NCBI RefSeq assembly: GCF_014851395.1
Contig: NW_024041150.1
Coordinates: 2,418,001-2,482,000, forward strand
Source of the DNA: Micropterus salmoides
Taxonomy: Eukaryota; Chordata; Actinopteri; Centrarchiformes; Centrarchidae
Length of the DNA stretch: 64,000 nt
Direction: 5' to 3'
The notes below the pieces were generated by a model. The model saw only the letters and a list, made by a program, of their open reading frames with translations, made no database searches and was not told where the DNA came from. This document shows positions 13,066-24,777 of the stretch, in pieces; the first letter of the stretch is position 1; each line of letters begins with the position of its first letter. The position numbers and the translations under genes were made by a program.

Positions 13066-16000
13066 AGTAATGGAGTGATAGAGTCCTTTTGGGCTGATCA
13101 AATATATTTTTTAAATCTATCAACAAATTTGCCATCTTGATTGGCCATACTATAATTTTAATATGTTGGTCACACATTTATTGTACTATTTTGTACACAC
13201 AACATATTGTGTGCTGGGGTAATGTTACTTTTAAAAGATTACTTTTCTGATTCCTTGTGCATGTTGGTTATAGTGTCCAGAGGGCGCACAGCCTACTGTA
13301 CATATTTGAACATGTGAATGTCATTCCATAGCCTAGTCTACGGCCCAATAATCTGTAACTCTGCAGACTAATAACATGAACGACAGGCACAATATCCCAT
13401 TCACAGCTGAAATACGTTTGATTACAGTAAACATATATAAAAAGGGGCTCAATGCATATAACCAACAAATTTCATACATGAATCCAACATATTATTTGTT
13501 TTGCAATTCAACTGCAATGAAAATAGTTGGATTATTTAAAGTACATGGAAGTAAATAGAACCCCAGAGTACCTGACAGGTGGCACCGGTGCAGCCTTTTG
13601 GCTGCAAAAAAGAAAATTGAATAATGCACTTTTAATTTAAATGTAATGCTATTTACACCACATTATTGTAATCAAATATAAAACCAAAGCTATTTGCCAC
13701 CTCCAGGGCATTACCTTTAATCTAGCTTGTTAAAAGAAGTTACCATCAGAGTCACATTCTCATAACAGGCACCTTCTGAGCAACAGGTTAACATTTATAA
13801 ATCTGTTTTCTTGTTTTTTTTCTGAACAGGTATCAGCAGAAACATTTTTCTTTTATCAGGGAGCAGCATAAATATGTCTATGTCAGCAGCAAGTGTCCCT
13901 TTTTAGAGTGAGGTGAAGTGGTCGCCTCACGCACACACGCCCGCCTGCTGCCAAAGTTGAATTGTCTCGAACTTTTGTTTGCAACGCGCCGCAGAAATCA
14001 TTGGAAGAGAGACTGATCCTCGCTGTTTGTGAGTTTCCAGAATCTATTACTGTTTACTAAATAGGACATCAACAGGAGGGAATTCACATGGCAGAGCATC
14101 CCCGCAAAACTAGATGAAGGCCTATCAGATAAAGTTATGTAGCCTATAATTTTAATTTAAGTTAAATTGGCTACAGCTGTTTAGCTCACAGAAGCCATTT
14201 CCATGATTACTACCCATAGAGCTCCTGCCGTTTACTCCCTTGTCTCCCTTTCTGATCACCGGAGCAAAGAGCAACCCCGCGGGGCCAAGCACTACATTGT
14301 AATTTTAAGAACGTTCCTCAGACCGACATCTTCCCCAACACTAACCAGCATGCAGTGTGTAGCTATCCACTTCACTATGGCATTCACTTCTATGGCATCT
14401 ACTTCTACCACACGCTGCATCAAAATAATCTGCCGAGGCCTTCCTCCACTGCTTGTGTGGGTGGGTGATTTTCAGGCTGATAGACATCCCAACTCTCCTG
14501 TGACCCATGATTTGACTGTATGTCTATTCAGAGCAAAATAATAATAATAATAATAATAATAAAAACGCGTTAACAGCCCTAGTTATTTTGAAGAACATTA
14601 ACCCCAACACTGATTGCATGTCTATCCATCCTGACAGATGGATCCGGATCCCTCTTCTGTTGTCTTTTTACCAGTGTTAAAGTTTTGGGGGAGTTTTTTC
14701 CCTTGAGTCAAATTTGTGATTTGTAATATTGGGCAATAATTAAATAAAATTGACTTATGGGTCATTTCCCTGTTGCTTGATGTAGAAGACAAACTTCTAG
14801 CTGAGATCCTTGAGGTCGGAAAGACTCCAGCAGGCAGTGCCAAACAACCCTAGCGGGAGGCAGTTTGTCATTCTGCATTTATCATCATTCTCCACAAGAA
14901 ACCAAATGAAATCCAGTCCCCTCCTAAAGATTCTTGTATCCTTTGTTGATGTTTATAGGAATGTTAACGTATCAAGGCTACCACTGCGTCACAGGTTCTT
15001 AATCTTAAGTTAGCCTGTGTTTCATACATCACCACCATGCACACACTTAAGTCAAGAAAAGTCAACGCCGATTCTTCCTTTCAAAACAAACACGTGTTTA
15101 AAAGAAAAGTTCTGGGATCCTCAGTAAACACTGTACCGATTGCTAACAAAGCATGCTCTCGCACCATTTTAAAAAAGCTTTCATGCTGGCGCTTTTGTTC
15201 TTGAGAGAAAGAAACTGGCACCAGGTTTTTGGCCTCCTGTCAGCTTTTGGCAGCAGTGCTAACCCTTTAAAGACATGAACAATGAACTCTTGCTCTTTCT
15301 GTGTGCCCTTCTGTCGTGATGCTACAGAGCGTATCCCCACCACACGGATCCCCTCTGGATGATACATCAGGCTTTCTTTTATGTTGTTGGAGTTCCTGCT
15401 TCAAATCTTCACCACAGTGCCAATATGCAACTGTCAGTCGGGAAGCCAAACAGTAAGAATGGAAAACCATTTATAGATGGACAGATAGCTATTACCTGCA
15501 CCGGGACCTAAGTACCTCATTTTATTCCCTTTCATGTTCTAGACTGACAATAAAAGATCCTTATCCTGTTAATGTGCACCAATTTTGCATTAGAAAACTA
15601 CTTTTTGTTTGTTTTTACACGTTGGCATCGTACTGAGTTCTTATTATGTTTCTGAATTGTTTTTCAATTTGTTAATCCTACATTATTTGCACATTAAATG
15701 GGATTAATGTATGTCTATAAAGATTCTCAGTAAGTGGGAGGACAGCAGGAAATATAGAGTCACTAGGTCACATGCAACTGGATTTGCTTTTTGATTCTTA
15801 AAATACTAAAAATAAGGATGGACGTTAATAATAATTTGGATAAATATAGAAAAATTGTGATCGGATTAAATACAAAGACAAGAGGTCCTGATACCAAATG
15901 CCAAAATAAGTTTATCAGTGCCTCCTAAAAATTAACATTTCCAAATGAACAGCAAGAAACAATACAAAACAGCGCAATATCATAGTTCAATGTAGCTATA

Positions 16001-17815
16001 CTATTGTATAAATGAACATGACACTACTTCCTGCATTCGCCCATAAATCACTAATGCAGAAAAGCTGCATCTGAACACAGTTTGTAGAAAACTAACAGGT
16101 AATGGTGAGCTGCTTCTCAAAATGGCATAAAGCTCATGCAATAAGTAAAGAAGTACATGCATAGGCAGTCATTAGCATACTAACAGCCAATTAGGTTGTG
16201 ACTTTTGATGTTAGTGGGAGCCAGGTAAGAAAACAGGAGATAAGCAAAGAGACCGGAAGCAGGAGCAAAGAGGCATTTACATTAAGTAGCTGGCAAAAAG
16301 GAACACAGACAGAAAGGCAAAGAGTAAACGGGTGTGTTTACTGGAAAAGAAGTATGTAGCATGCATGAAAGCCAGCCAACAAGCTGTACTCATAACTCAC
16401 AGGCATGCTGGTGTTCAGGAAGGGGGAAAGTGTGTAAGAAGACAGGTGGTAAACAAGATCTCAGTAAGCCAGCAGGGAAACAGGTGTTCGGGGACAGCAC
16501 CATCATTTTTTATTCACATTTGCATCTTATAAATATTTGATAAATTAATAGTTTCCTCCATCTGTTGTGTGTTCTGGGCTGTTGCTTCAGTGCGTGGATG
16601 TTCTCTTCATTCCTGTAGGTGTTGAGCAGTCTGCCTGTTCATTTGACTGACCGGCATACTGGATGACTAAGTGACTGTGTCAACCCGTCACCCCGGCTCA
16701 CTCAGTGGGATCCATTAAGAAAGCAGTGAGAGTGAAGATGGTCTTTCAATAAAAATGTTCTTTCCTCCTGCAATTTCTCTGTACTGTAAGTGGCGCCTCC
16801 CTGACATTCGACTAATTTGTGTACACTAAAGAATAGAGAGTGAAAAAAAGTAGGAGCTGTCAGTCAAATATTATATTCACACTTTTCATTGAATGTTCTC
16901 ATCTCACCAGCAGACGTTTCTGTCACTATAATAGTTTGTTAATTAGTGTACGAGATTAGCGAGACAGGGAGAAGAAAGCCTCTTTTTGGAGCCTCCTGCT
17001 GTGCTTCAAAATGTTTGATAAGGCACAGCTGGAGTTATCAGGCCCACTTTTAGCTGCCCTGTAACCTACTTGTTTCTCCTTCCCCTTTGATTTTTGTTTA
17101 GACAGAAAAGCCTTTTTCAACTGACAAGATCAGTCTGGCTGTATCTTTACAAGCTCAGGGTTGAATATCCGTGTTAAACCCTTGCTTCTAAAGGCATTTG
17201 CACGTTAATCTCACAAAAGCTCTTACAGGGCGGTGTGCTGCACCTTTAAAATGATCTGGAACTGCTGCAGCTTCAGTGTGTTTAGAAAATAAAGCAGCCT
17301 TGTGATAAAAGCAAAGGGGTAATTAAAATGAGCTAATAGATGTTATTAGCTATTCATCAGCCGCAATTGTGTTCAAACTTTCCCCCGCAGGCACAGTGAT
17401 ACTCCCAAAAAGGAAAAGTCTTTGAAACAGGTAGCACGGCGTCTTCCTGAATACCAATTAGCTTCCGACTGCTCGGCTCTCTGCAACTCATCCATGTGAA
17501 TCATTTGACAACAGAGTAGCCATTTTCCACGGCTGGCTAATTCAGCACAATGCCTGTGAGGGAGGTAGACAAGGAGCGCCGCGGGGAGAATGTCACGAGT
17601 ATTTGGAAAAGGTTAGACAGAGAGGAGAGTGTGTTGCTATCATACACGCCATTCATCATCACTTTTATACAACACAGTCACAAAGGGCTTCTGTAGGTGC
17701 GTGTCTGGCTCTGTATTGGTGTGCACAGTGTCTAAGTATATGTGCAGGTATCAAGGTAGATTTCCCACTGTTTGAATGTACCTATGTGTGATTAGTGAGT
17801 GTGTCCATTTGTATA
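13066..17815. other. Non-coding, no gene recognised
   Basis: ORFs here are short and unsupported by splice-compatible neighbours. 16900-17560 is repeat-free, of balanced composition and rich in homeodomain-like ATTA motifs. It is listed among the findings as a possible regulatory stretch. Confidence 0.5.
14536..14564 (+). repeat. (AAT)n microsatellite
   Basis: Perfect AAT run of about nine units, followed by AACGCGTTAACAGCCCTAG, which resembles a fish transposon terminus. Confidence 0.95.
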
Positions 17816-18485
17816 CCAATCCCAATGTCCCCCCTAAGCCCTAAGCCCTCACGGACTTTACTGATGCCACTTGGAAAGTGATTGAGGTTGCAAGGGCTCA
17901 AAATGCTGTAGACATGAACGGGACACCACTTTGCCACATTATCACGTTACCTTGACGACGCTTAAACACGTTGCATACTTCTTATTTGATGTTTTTGCCT
18001 GATTTTTAGGTATTGCAGGCTCTTGTAAATGTAAATCTACATTTTTCGATAATCAGTGTGCTATTGGTGAAAACAGCATCATTAAGCAAAAACTAAAATA
18101 AATAGTTGAATAAACTAAGTGTGTAATAAGGTGATTGCATTCCTCTGACTTCATGTGCTCTATTTACCATCTTAAATCTTTGTTAAGAAAAATTCTAACA
18201 ATTTTCACATCAGCGTTGGTTTTCATGCTTGTTTGTTTACTGTTCTTCTTCAGGCAGATTTGCAGTGATATTTCTCTCGCTTCCGGGAGTCCCCTGGTAA
18301 CCCCCCAGTGTTTCACGTCACAACGCAATTAACTTTGGGAAATTCCCTCAGGTAAAGTCTGCAGAAATGTGGACTAGCCCCCGTGCACTTAAAGGTTTGA
18401 CAGTGGGACAGCCCTAAGACCTCTCGGACTTACCGGGAACGCGCCTCAAAGTCTGTGAGTCTGTGAGTGTGGACGTTGGGATTGG
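17816..18485. mobile_element. Inverted-repeat element (CCAATCCCAATGTCC ends)
   Basis: It starts CCAATCCCAATGTCCCCC and ends GGACGTTGGGATTGG, an inverted repeat of about 15 bases with one mismatch. CCTAAGCCCT near the left end pairs with AGCCCTAAGAC near the right. It is 670 bp, non-coding, with no target duplication seen. Confidence 0.7.
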
Positions 18486-19414
18486 GCCAGAGACTGTCGA
18501 GTGACCTCACTTGAGGACTTGAGCAGACTTCACACAGCTCCCTCTGGAGCCACAAAAGACTTTACACGTGTTTTCGGTGGAGTTCTCCTTTAACCAGATG
18601 CTGTAAGATCAGTAAAGCCGTTTTGAAACAGTGAGAGATCACAGAGGGAGCTAACATGCTAACTGATGAAGAACGTCAAAGAACGGCAGGGAGTCATGCA
18701 TCCAGTAGGAATACAAAACCACGTGGTGACTGGTAACATTATCAAGCAGCAGTTACAATTACTCACACTGCTATATCTGAGAATCTTCTGCGGCCTTGTA
18801 TTTTTATGTTTGAAGAGGTTTTCACACCATGGCTTTATTCATCAAAATGATTACATGCATAAACTGGGGCTTTCAAACTTCACTAGCTGCTGCTCTTCCC
18901 AAAGTTTACAAAGCTGATGCAAATGAACAGCAAGTTTCCACGACAACTCAGCCATCTAGTCCTCTGAACCAACGCAACATGCCGAACGTTATGGATTTAA
19001 GCTTTGATTAATTTATTATTTCACTGTGTTTTTGAATTCATTCATGGATTTGTGGATAGCGTATCATCTGACATTAAAGGAATCTTTACTTTCTATTTTG
19101 TCTTTGATCACAAGAGAAGAATTCCAGACTTAAAAAACAGTGAAGAATTGAAGCATGTGAGAGTACAAGAAGATAATGACAGCCCTCGAGGAACATTTCG
19201 AGGACTAATCTTTGTTCCTCAAATCAAACATAAAAAGGCAATTCTCTATGTTAATGAGCTCAATCACTCTTCCTAAAAGCTTCAATAATTCATTTGCTCC
19301 CAGATTGTCAGACATTCATAATGAATAACATCCACAGTGAATTATTTACACAGTCATCCTTCGTGGCACAACTTACTGACTGACACTGAGTCATATAGTG
19401 TGTCTGATGGCCTG

Positions 19415-19454
<40 letters not shown>

Positions 19455-20062
19455 TTCACACCAACATTTGGCAACATAATGGGTGCATAACTAAGAAGTA
19501 GTAGTGGCATCCTGCATGAAGACAAACAGTACAATGGCTATTTACGTCAGTTTGTCTGTACTACCAGCTCCCCCATCAGCACAAAGCTGGGACATACAGT
19601 ACATATCCTTTGTTTAATCAGGTAAAAGTCTCACTGAGATTAAAATCTGTTTTTCAAGAGACCTGGCCACTTATATACCTAGTAGAACAACAACTAATTA
19701 TTAGAGAAACCAGAACAACAACTTCTGGATATATCTGTAAGTCAGTTGCAAAGCAAATCAAATTGAATTGTACACAGAGCCTCGTGATACCTCTGCAGAG
19801 TTTGTGAAATGTTGGAAATTCAGGGACTCAATCTTGGCTGCAGGCCACAGTATTGACCAATTCTGTAAACCTTGCCCCCACAGACTGACTCAATAAATTC
19901 ACCTGTCACAGTTTTCTGCCTTCAGTTCTGGGTCAAAAAAGAGAGGATTCAGATTCAGCAGCCATGGCATTAAAGGGAACACTTACTTGGCTTTGCTCAC
20001 TAGCAGGTAATCTCATGGTTTTAATGTGTCTGTAATGGAGATCATGAACATAGATGTGAACT
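18486..20062. other. Non-coding upstream of the secreted-protein gene
   Basis: Contains the long (TG)n tract. A first non-coding or leader exon of the secreted-protein gene could be here, but none is clear. Confidence 0.45.
19418..19450 (+). repeat. (TG)n microsatellite
   Basis: An uninterrupted run of about 16 TG units, the longest dinucleotide tract in the window. Confidence 0.98.
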
Positions 20063-20206
20063 ATGTGGACTATATATGAAAAAAAGGATGGATGGTTGGA
20101 AAGGTTGGATATTATATGCAGTGTGTGTGTATGTTTGCTTGCAGCTTTGTCCTTCTCTGCAGCGCAGGATGAAACTTTACTACAGAATTGCAACTTGCAA
20201 ACTCAG
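20063..20206 (+). CDS. Secreted-protein gene, exon 1 (signal peptide)
   Basis: The reading frame from ATG 20063 gives a charged start, then a core of about 17 hydrophobic residues and a mature start QDETLLQNCNLQTQ. Ending at 20206 (CAG/GTCATT) joins exon 2 in phase 0 but uses a poor donor. The stronger donor at 20236 (CTCAG/GTAAAC) would leave phase 2 and break the frame of exon 2. The TTGCTTGCAG at 20135-20144 could instead be an acceptor, which would put the start further upstream. Confidence 0.5.
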
Positions 20207-22450
20207 GTCATTGAACGTCTACCAGCTGATCTCAGGTAAACTGTTAATGTTCGTCCTACCAGAAAAGCTGCTGTAACATGCACATTAATGAAGCTCACGT
20301 TGTGTTTATCGAAGAAAACAAACAAAATCATTAACCTTGCGGCTGATATTTTTAATTCTTTTAAAATTTTTCCTTTTCATGCCACTCTCAAAACAACTGT
20401 ACTGTCTGATATTCACCAACAGGTGGCGGCACAGTGTGTTGAAAATCTGAGTGCACAGCAGACCGCTGCACTACTGTTCTCCACGAGGGATCTGAGTGAT
20501 GCTCTGCACAAGCACCAGCTGAAAGGTAGGAGGGTGAGCCAGAGACATGTGTGTTCCTGTTGTTTCATCTGAGTGACCAGTTACAGTTTTAGACCTTGAG
20601 TGTGAAGACATTTTGTCTGGTTCTCACGTCTTCAAAGGGCCGTCTGGGGTGTTGGCTTTAGGATTAATGTTAGAATGAAGCTCAGATTGAGGTGAGGGTT
20701 AGGGCTGGGTTAAGGCAGGAGGTTGCAGTGCTTCCTGTTGAAGGGGTACAGAGGAAAGTTTGAGGGTGGCAAATACAATACATGTTTCTTCATCTTAACA
20801 GAATCTATTGCTCTATTTCTGGTATATATGATATGATATGTTAATTTCTGGTTATGATTTTACATAACACACGCCAATTTCCCCTCCCTCACAAGGATGC
20901 ATTATGCTAGAAAATCAACATATTGATAACAGTTCGGTTTCAATCACACAAGAGGTACCTGCCGATGTCCCTGATCTGGACATAGAAACAATAAAAATTT
21001 AAAATACTAATTTGCCATGGTCAGTTCCAATCAATCAGGGATAGGTTTGTTGATGCTCCTCTATCAATAATATTAGACTGTACTGCACTTCAATGTTATA
21101 GAAACCTAAAAGTAGTAGTAAATATTTAAGTACATTGCACTGACTACGATGGAAGTCAGAGTGCTCATGAAGAGCAGTAAGGTAAACCGCATTTATCACA
21201 TTTGTTAAAGCGCACTGAATTAAGTGAACTCTGCCTGGCAAACAGAACGACTGCTGTCTATTGACGTTGCTCTTGTCGTTGATTGAGCTTAAGTGTTGTG
21301 GTGTCATTTCTGCTGATGGACTCTTGCAGGTGGTAAATGCTGAAGTGGTTTTTCATATAAGCCTGACATTTAGCCTACTGAATAAAAAACACGCTCCGTT
21401 CCAGCAGTTCTAGATTTCATCAAATTGAATGTGGATTTCTCTGGTGTTTAACAGAACAGTCAGTAAAGTGTAGGGCTTAGGCCCGAACAATAACTAGATG
21501 ACAAAAGAAACAAGAAACGATATATACACCCAAAATGGACATCTGTTGAAATGTTTTATATTCCTCGTTTATAAAATAATCAGTCATTTATAGAATGTCA
21601 AGATGCTGAGCCGAAGGAATGCCCTGTAGCCGAAGTTCCAGAAAATGGAGGTTTGGCGTGTCTCACAGTTGCCAACAAGCGCTACTGCAAACCTATGTGC
21701 AACCATGTAAGTGGTACATACAATTTAACATATATTAATAAAAACATGTCATAATAAGTACATATTTCAGTGCGACAATGACAAAAAGGATGAGTAGTGT
21801 AATGCAAGTCTTCTTTCACAGGGTTACGATTTTGGTTTTATCAGGAGGAGTCGTTTGTATGATGAATGCAGCCAGCAGACAGGACATAAATGGGATACCC
21901 AGTACGTGGGAGGAAACAAGCTGGCTGTGTGCAACAGTAAGGCTGTGTTTTCTTAACTAATATGAGTTGCATCTAATAACTTTTTGCTGATAAGTCCAAA
22001 GCAGGACCTAAAGTACTTATTCAGTGTGGCTACGTTTTATTACTTTTTAAAGTCTTAAACTGTCTGTACAAGGAAACTGACATTATATATTTATACCATG
22101 GCACTTTATGTTAAGTTGTGAAGTTAAACTTTTCCTACTCTCTGTTTCTAGAAGAATCTATTCAAGTTTCAGGAGCACAGACAGCGTATTTTCCTAAAGA
22201 TCAGGACTGCCTGACGACCAAGAGCAGCAGCCAACTGCAGAACAGCACCATGGAAGTTTTTACCAATGAGCTGAAGAATCAAGGCATACAAGGAGAGCCA
22301 GAGTATGCCTGTCTTGTATGTGGATGACCAAGAGGTAGAAACAAGTGTGGAAAAATGCATCGACAGAGGTGTTGCAGCAAGAAATGAAGTATTTGCAAGT
22401 GGAAACAGTTCAAATCTGTATGAAAGTTAAACTAACTTCACAAAAATAAA
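20063..22450 (+). CDS. Unassigned small secreted cysteine-rich protein, about five exons
   Basis: Proposed exons are 20063-20206 (end uncertain, perhaps 20235), 20423-20525, 21594-21706, 21822-21936 and 22152-22327 (TGA), with a poly(A) signal at 22445. The last three junctions are GT/AG and join in phase. The model gives about 216 residues: a hydrophobic leader (IICSVCVCLLAALSFSA) with probable cleavage near SAA/QDE, then a mature part with 12 cysteines. The segment running from RYCKPMCNHGYDF through LYDEC to TGHKWD recalls a sushi/CCP fold (paired Cys, GY, Y-x-C, G-x-W), but spacing is atypical and this is inference. The protein ends in the short tail ACLVCG. There is no membrane segment or GPI-type tail, so secretion is most likely. 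I do not recognise a named gene. The locus converges on ccdc172. The ATG at 20063 is the only in-frame one before the leader, but an acceptor-like site at 20143-20144 leaves room for an upstream first exon. Confidence 0.75.
20423..20525 (+). CDS. Secreted-protein gene, exon 2
   Basis: Acceptor CCAACAG/GTGGCG and donor GAAAG/GTAGGA. It encodes 34 codons plus one base, starting VAAQCVENLSAQQ and ending LHKHQLK. Only this frame is open: the other two hit stops within about 30 bases of the acceptor. It ends in phase 1 and joins exon 3 to form a Glu codon. An alternative acceptor 12 bases downstream (GCACAG/TGTGTT) keeps the same frame. Confidence 0.7.
21594..21706 (+). CDS. Secreted-protein gene, exon 3
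   Basis: Acceptor TTATAG/AATGTC and donor CCAT/GTAAGT, 113 bases, entering in phase 1 and leaving in phase 0. It encodes ECQDAEPKECP, then a block ending YCKPMCNH. It carries six cysteines, including the closely spaced pair Y-C-K-P-M-C at the start of the sushi-like region. Confidence 0.85.
21822..21936 (+). CDS. Secreted-protein gene, exon 4
   Basis: Acceptor TTTCACAG/GGTTAC and donor AACA/GTAAGG, 115 bases, phase 0 in and phase 1 out. It encodes GYDFGFIRRSRLYDECS, then TGHKWDTQYVGGNKLAVCN. The aromatic, Gly and Trp pattern with two cysteines completes the sushi-like unit begun in exon 3. Confidence 0.85.
22152..22327 (+). CDS. Secreted-protein gene, terminal exon
   Basis: Acceptor TTTCTAG/AAGAATC enters in phase 1 to form a Lys codon, then 57 more residues to TGA at 22325-22327. 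The sequence includes AYFPKDQDCLTTKSSS, one N-x-S/T site (NST) and an acidic-amphipathic stretch before the C-terminal ACLVCG. The 3' UTR is short, with a canonical AATAAA about 118 bases after the stop. Confidence 0.85.
22445..22450 (+). promoter_or_regulatory. Poly(A) signal AATAAA of the secreted-protein gene
   Basis: AATAAA lies 118 bases after the TGA at 22325, followed within about 15 bases by a GT-rich GTGTTCCTG run. This is the expected layout of a vertebrate cleavage site. Confidence 0.7.
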
Positions 22451-23435
22451 AGTGTTCCTGTACTTGAATGGTTGTTAGCATTTATACACACTCAGTTTAG
22501 TGTTACATGCAGTTTACCATTTTTCCTGCAGTGCAGCTTTAGCAGTGTCCGACTTTTTACTGCATGCTCCAGCCATGTTTGCTATTCCTTTGCCACTAAT
22601 GGGGTCTGAGGGTAAGGCAATTTTAGGACACTGACTCGTTTCCTTTTGAAAAAGCAGGACCCAAGATTTTGATCTCTCCTGTAATGACCGATTTTACTTT
22701 ATATATTTAGTTAGAAGCTACATGGATGCACCTTAGCTGAAAAATAAAACGTAAATTGAGGATTACTCGTCTAAGTAACCCTACATTCGCTATCCCGGGG
22801 AATTTCCCCACGGTCCAGTCATTGGTGGGAAATGACGTGAACCTAAACACGGCAAACACAACCGTATTGTTTCAGCGAGGCAGCGACTGTACTACAGTCT
22901 ATGACTCAATCACGAACACTTTGTATTAAAGGGGATTTCTCTGAAGATAAACGCCTGGATCATTGCATTTCCATAAAAGGAGGGATTCAGCTTCAAGTGT
23001 TCTGGTTGCCATCTTCTCCGCTTTCCTTCTGACTTCATTTTGTTAATAGTCACTCATTGTTTATGTGCTTGATGGCGAGGTCTCGACGAGAGCAGCAGTT
23101 GAAATGAGGTTAACTACTCCGCCAAATGGACTCCTGTTCTGTCTGCTCTCGGTTTTGCTAACACATCCAGACGTAGCTCACTGAGATCAAGGTTAAAAAG
23201 TCAAAATGAGATTGCAGGATCTCATTAGGTAGCCATTGACATTCCACATCATTCTATTAGGAATCACTCTAATCAGGGAGAAAATGACCCGCAGAATGAC
23301 CCTCTGGTGTAGGCCGACAGACTGTCTAATCATCAATTACGGAAATAACCGTCTGTGGGCTGAGGGATGAGCAGTGGTAAGGTGGGCTTTTCTTGGTAAC
23401 TGACTCACATATAAACAAAACAAGTGTGAGTATTG
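22451..23435. other. Intergenic between convergent genes
   Basis: No gene seen. 23200-23380 is complex, repeat-free sequence and a possible conserved element. Confidence 0.5.
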
Positions 23436-23705
23436 TCAAGTCCAGTCAATTTTATTTATACAGCCCAATATTACAAATTTGCTTAAGGGGGCTTTACAAT
23501 CTGCACAGCACACCCTTTATCCTTAGACCCTCGATTCGGATAAGGAAGAAAATACCCCAAAAAAACCTTTAACGTGGAAAAACGGAAGAAGGATCCCTGT
23601 CCCAGGATGGACAGACATACAAACACGTGTACAGAGTAGAATAGATTGTAATATCTATGAAGAATGGATCCGCAAAAACGCTTAGCCAAACTTGACCTGA
23701 GCCAC
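23436..23705 (+). repeat. Teleost dispersed repeat (AGCCCAATATTACAAATTTG type)
   Basis: The run containing TTTATTTATACAGCCCAATA, GGGGGCTTTACAATCTGCAC, CTTAGACCCTCG, AACCTTTAACGTGGAAAAA and GGATCCCTGTCCCAGGATGG is a very common interspersed repeat in fish genomes. It has no coding capacity. I recognise it from memory of the consensus; its class is not clear from this copy. Confidence 0.7.
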
Positions 23706-23783
23706 AAGACCTCCTCTCCACCATGGAGACCTGGAAGAGGACAGGCTACAACTTAATTCACATCAACTAAGGAGCAGACAATT

Positions 23784-24086
23784 ATATTTTCGACAAGATT
23801 GAGCTTCTATGTTTGTGGCAACAGTCTGGGGCAGGCCTTTTCCTGTTTAAACATGACTGGGTTCATAAACAACCCCGCTTTTTCCAGTTTGATGAGGAAG
23901 AACTTGACTGGCCGGCACAGAGCCCGGACCTCCACTGTATCAGACCGCATTGGGATGGATCCCTGCGGCCAAGTTCCCAGAACACCATATACATCAGCAT
24001 ATTAATACCCATGTGTTTTTGGAATAACGTACAATAAATGAATATATGTGCTTTGGTGTCCACATACTTTTGGCCAAATAGTGTTA
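23784..24086 (+). mobile_element. Tc1/mariner-like transposon, 3' remnant
   Basis: Decayed transposase C-terminus: FDEEELDWPAQSPDL matches the usual LDWPAQSPDLNPIE before the catalytic acidic residue, but NPIE is lost (HCIRP). The right terminal inverted repeat TGTCCACATACTTTTGGCCA is at 24057-24076 and ends TAGTGT/TA, consistent with TA insertion. The middle after the DWP motif is deleted and the left end is missing. It is inactive. Confidence 0.85.
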
Positions 24087-24288
24087 TATTCTCTGGACAG
24101 AATAACTGCAGCAGTGAAAGTAAGTAAGTGCTTTTATTTTATTGCATTATTCCAATGTCAGTGATTGAATTACATGCTGTTCAATGCTAATTCAGTCTCT
24201 AAGCATCTGTTTTGACTCAACCCCCATTATAGCAATGTTACTCTTTGTACACTAGAGGGCAGTATTAAATCACTTTTTGAATGCCTCC

Positions 24289-24294
24289 TTTATT
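24289..24294 (-). promoter_or_regulatory. Possible ccdc172 poly(A) signal
   Basis: AATAAA on the - strand about 480 bases downstream of the ccdc172 stop. Another AATAAA exists on this strand near 24132-24140, so the choice is uncertain. Confidence 0.3.
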
Positions 24295-24777
24295 TGCAAG
24301 GGATGACGCACATGTCATTCTGTTCACAAGGCATGTGTATGAGCTTAGTTGTTTGTCCTGAGCAACTAAATTAGAATAAAAAGCTTACATTTTCTCATTA
24401 AAACAACTACTTGAAGGTAAAAACAGACCTGCAGTGTATAGCTTGAAAATGAAATGTAAAAGAAAAAAAATATTTCACTTAAAAGATTTATCAATTGTGA
24501 TATTGTATGTCTATTTTGTATCAGCTTTTCCACTAACAGTTTACAAGTGTCAACACTAACATTTTGTTAACAAGACTCCCAGAACGAAATTTGCTCTTTT
24601 CATGTAACTTTTTAGGTAAATATTAAAGAACACACACACACACACGTCCCTCCCTTTGTTTCCTTCCTGACTTCTTTCAAGCCTTTCGCTCCCGTCTATT
24701 CATCAGCATGTATGTTTTTTAACAGAAGAGATGATCAATGAATAATGTAACCTTCCTGTATCATCACTGTGCCAAAA

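Noticed and set aside
12749..13177. 142-codon open frame on the - strand, the longest in the window
   Set aside because: Its centre is LINE reverse-transcriptase C-terminal sequence; the rest is chance extension. Not a host gene.
14203..14541. 112-codon open frame on the + strand
   Set aside because: Translation resembles no family, runs into the (AAT)n tract and has no splice partners.
19418..19450. Regular tandem repeats as a CRISPR array
   Set aside because: Plain dinucleotide microsatellite; no repeat-spacer structure exists anywhere in the window and the DNA is vertebrate.
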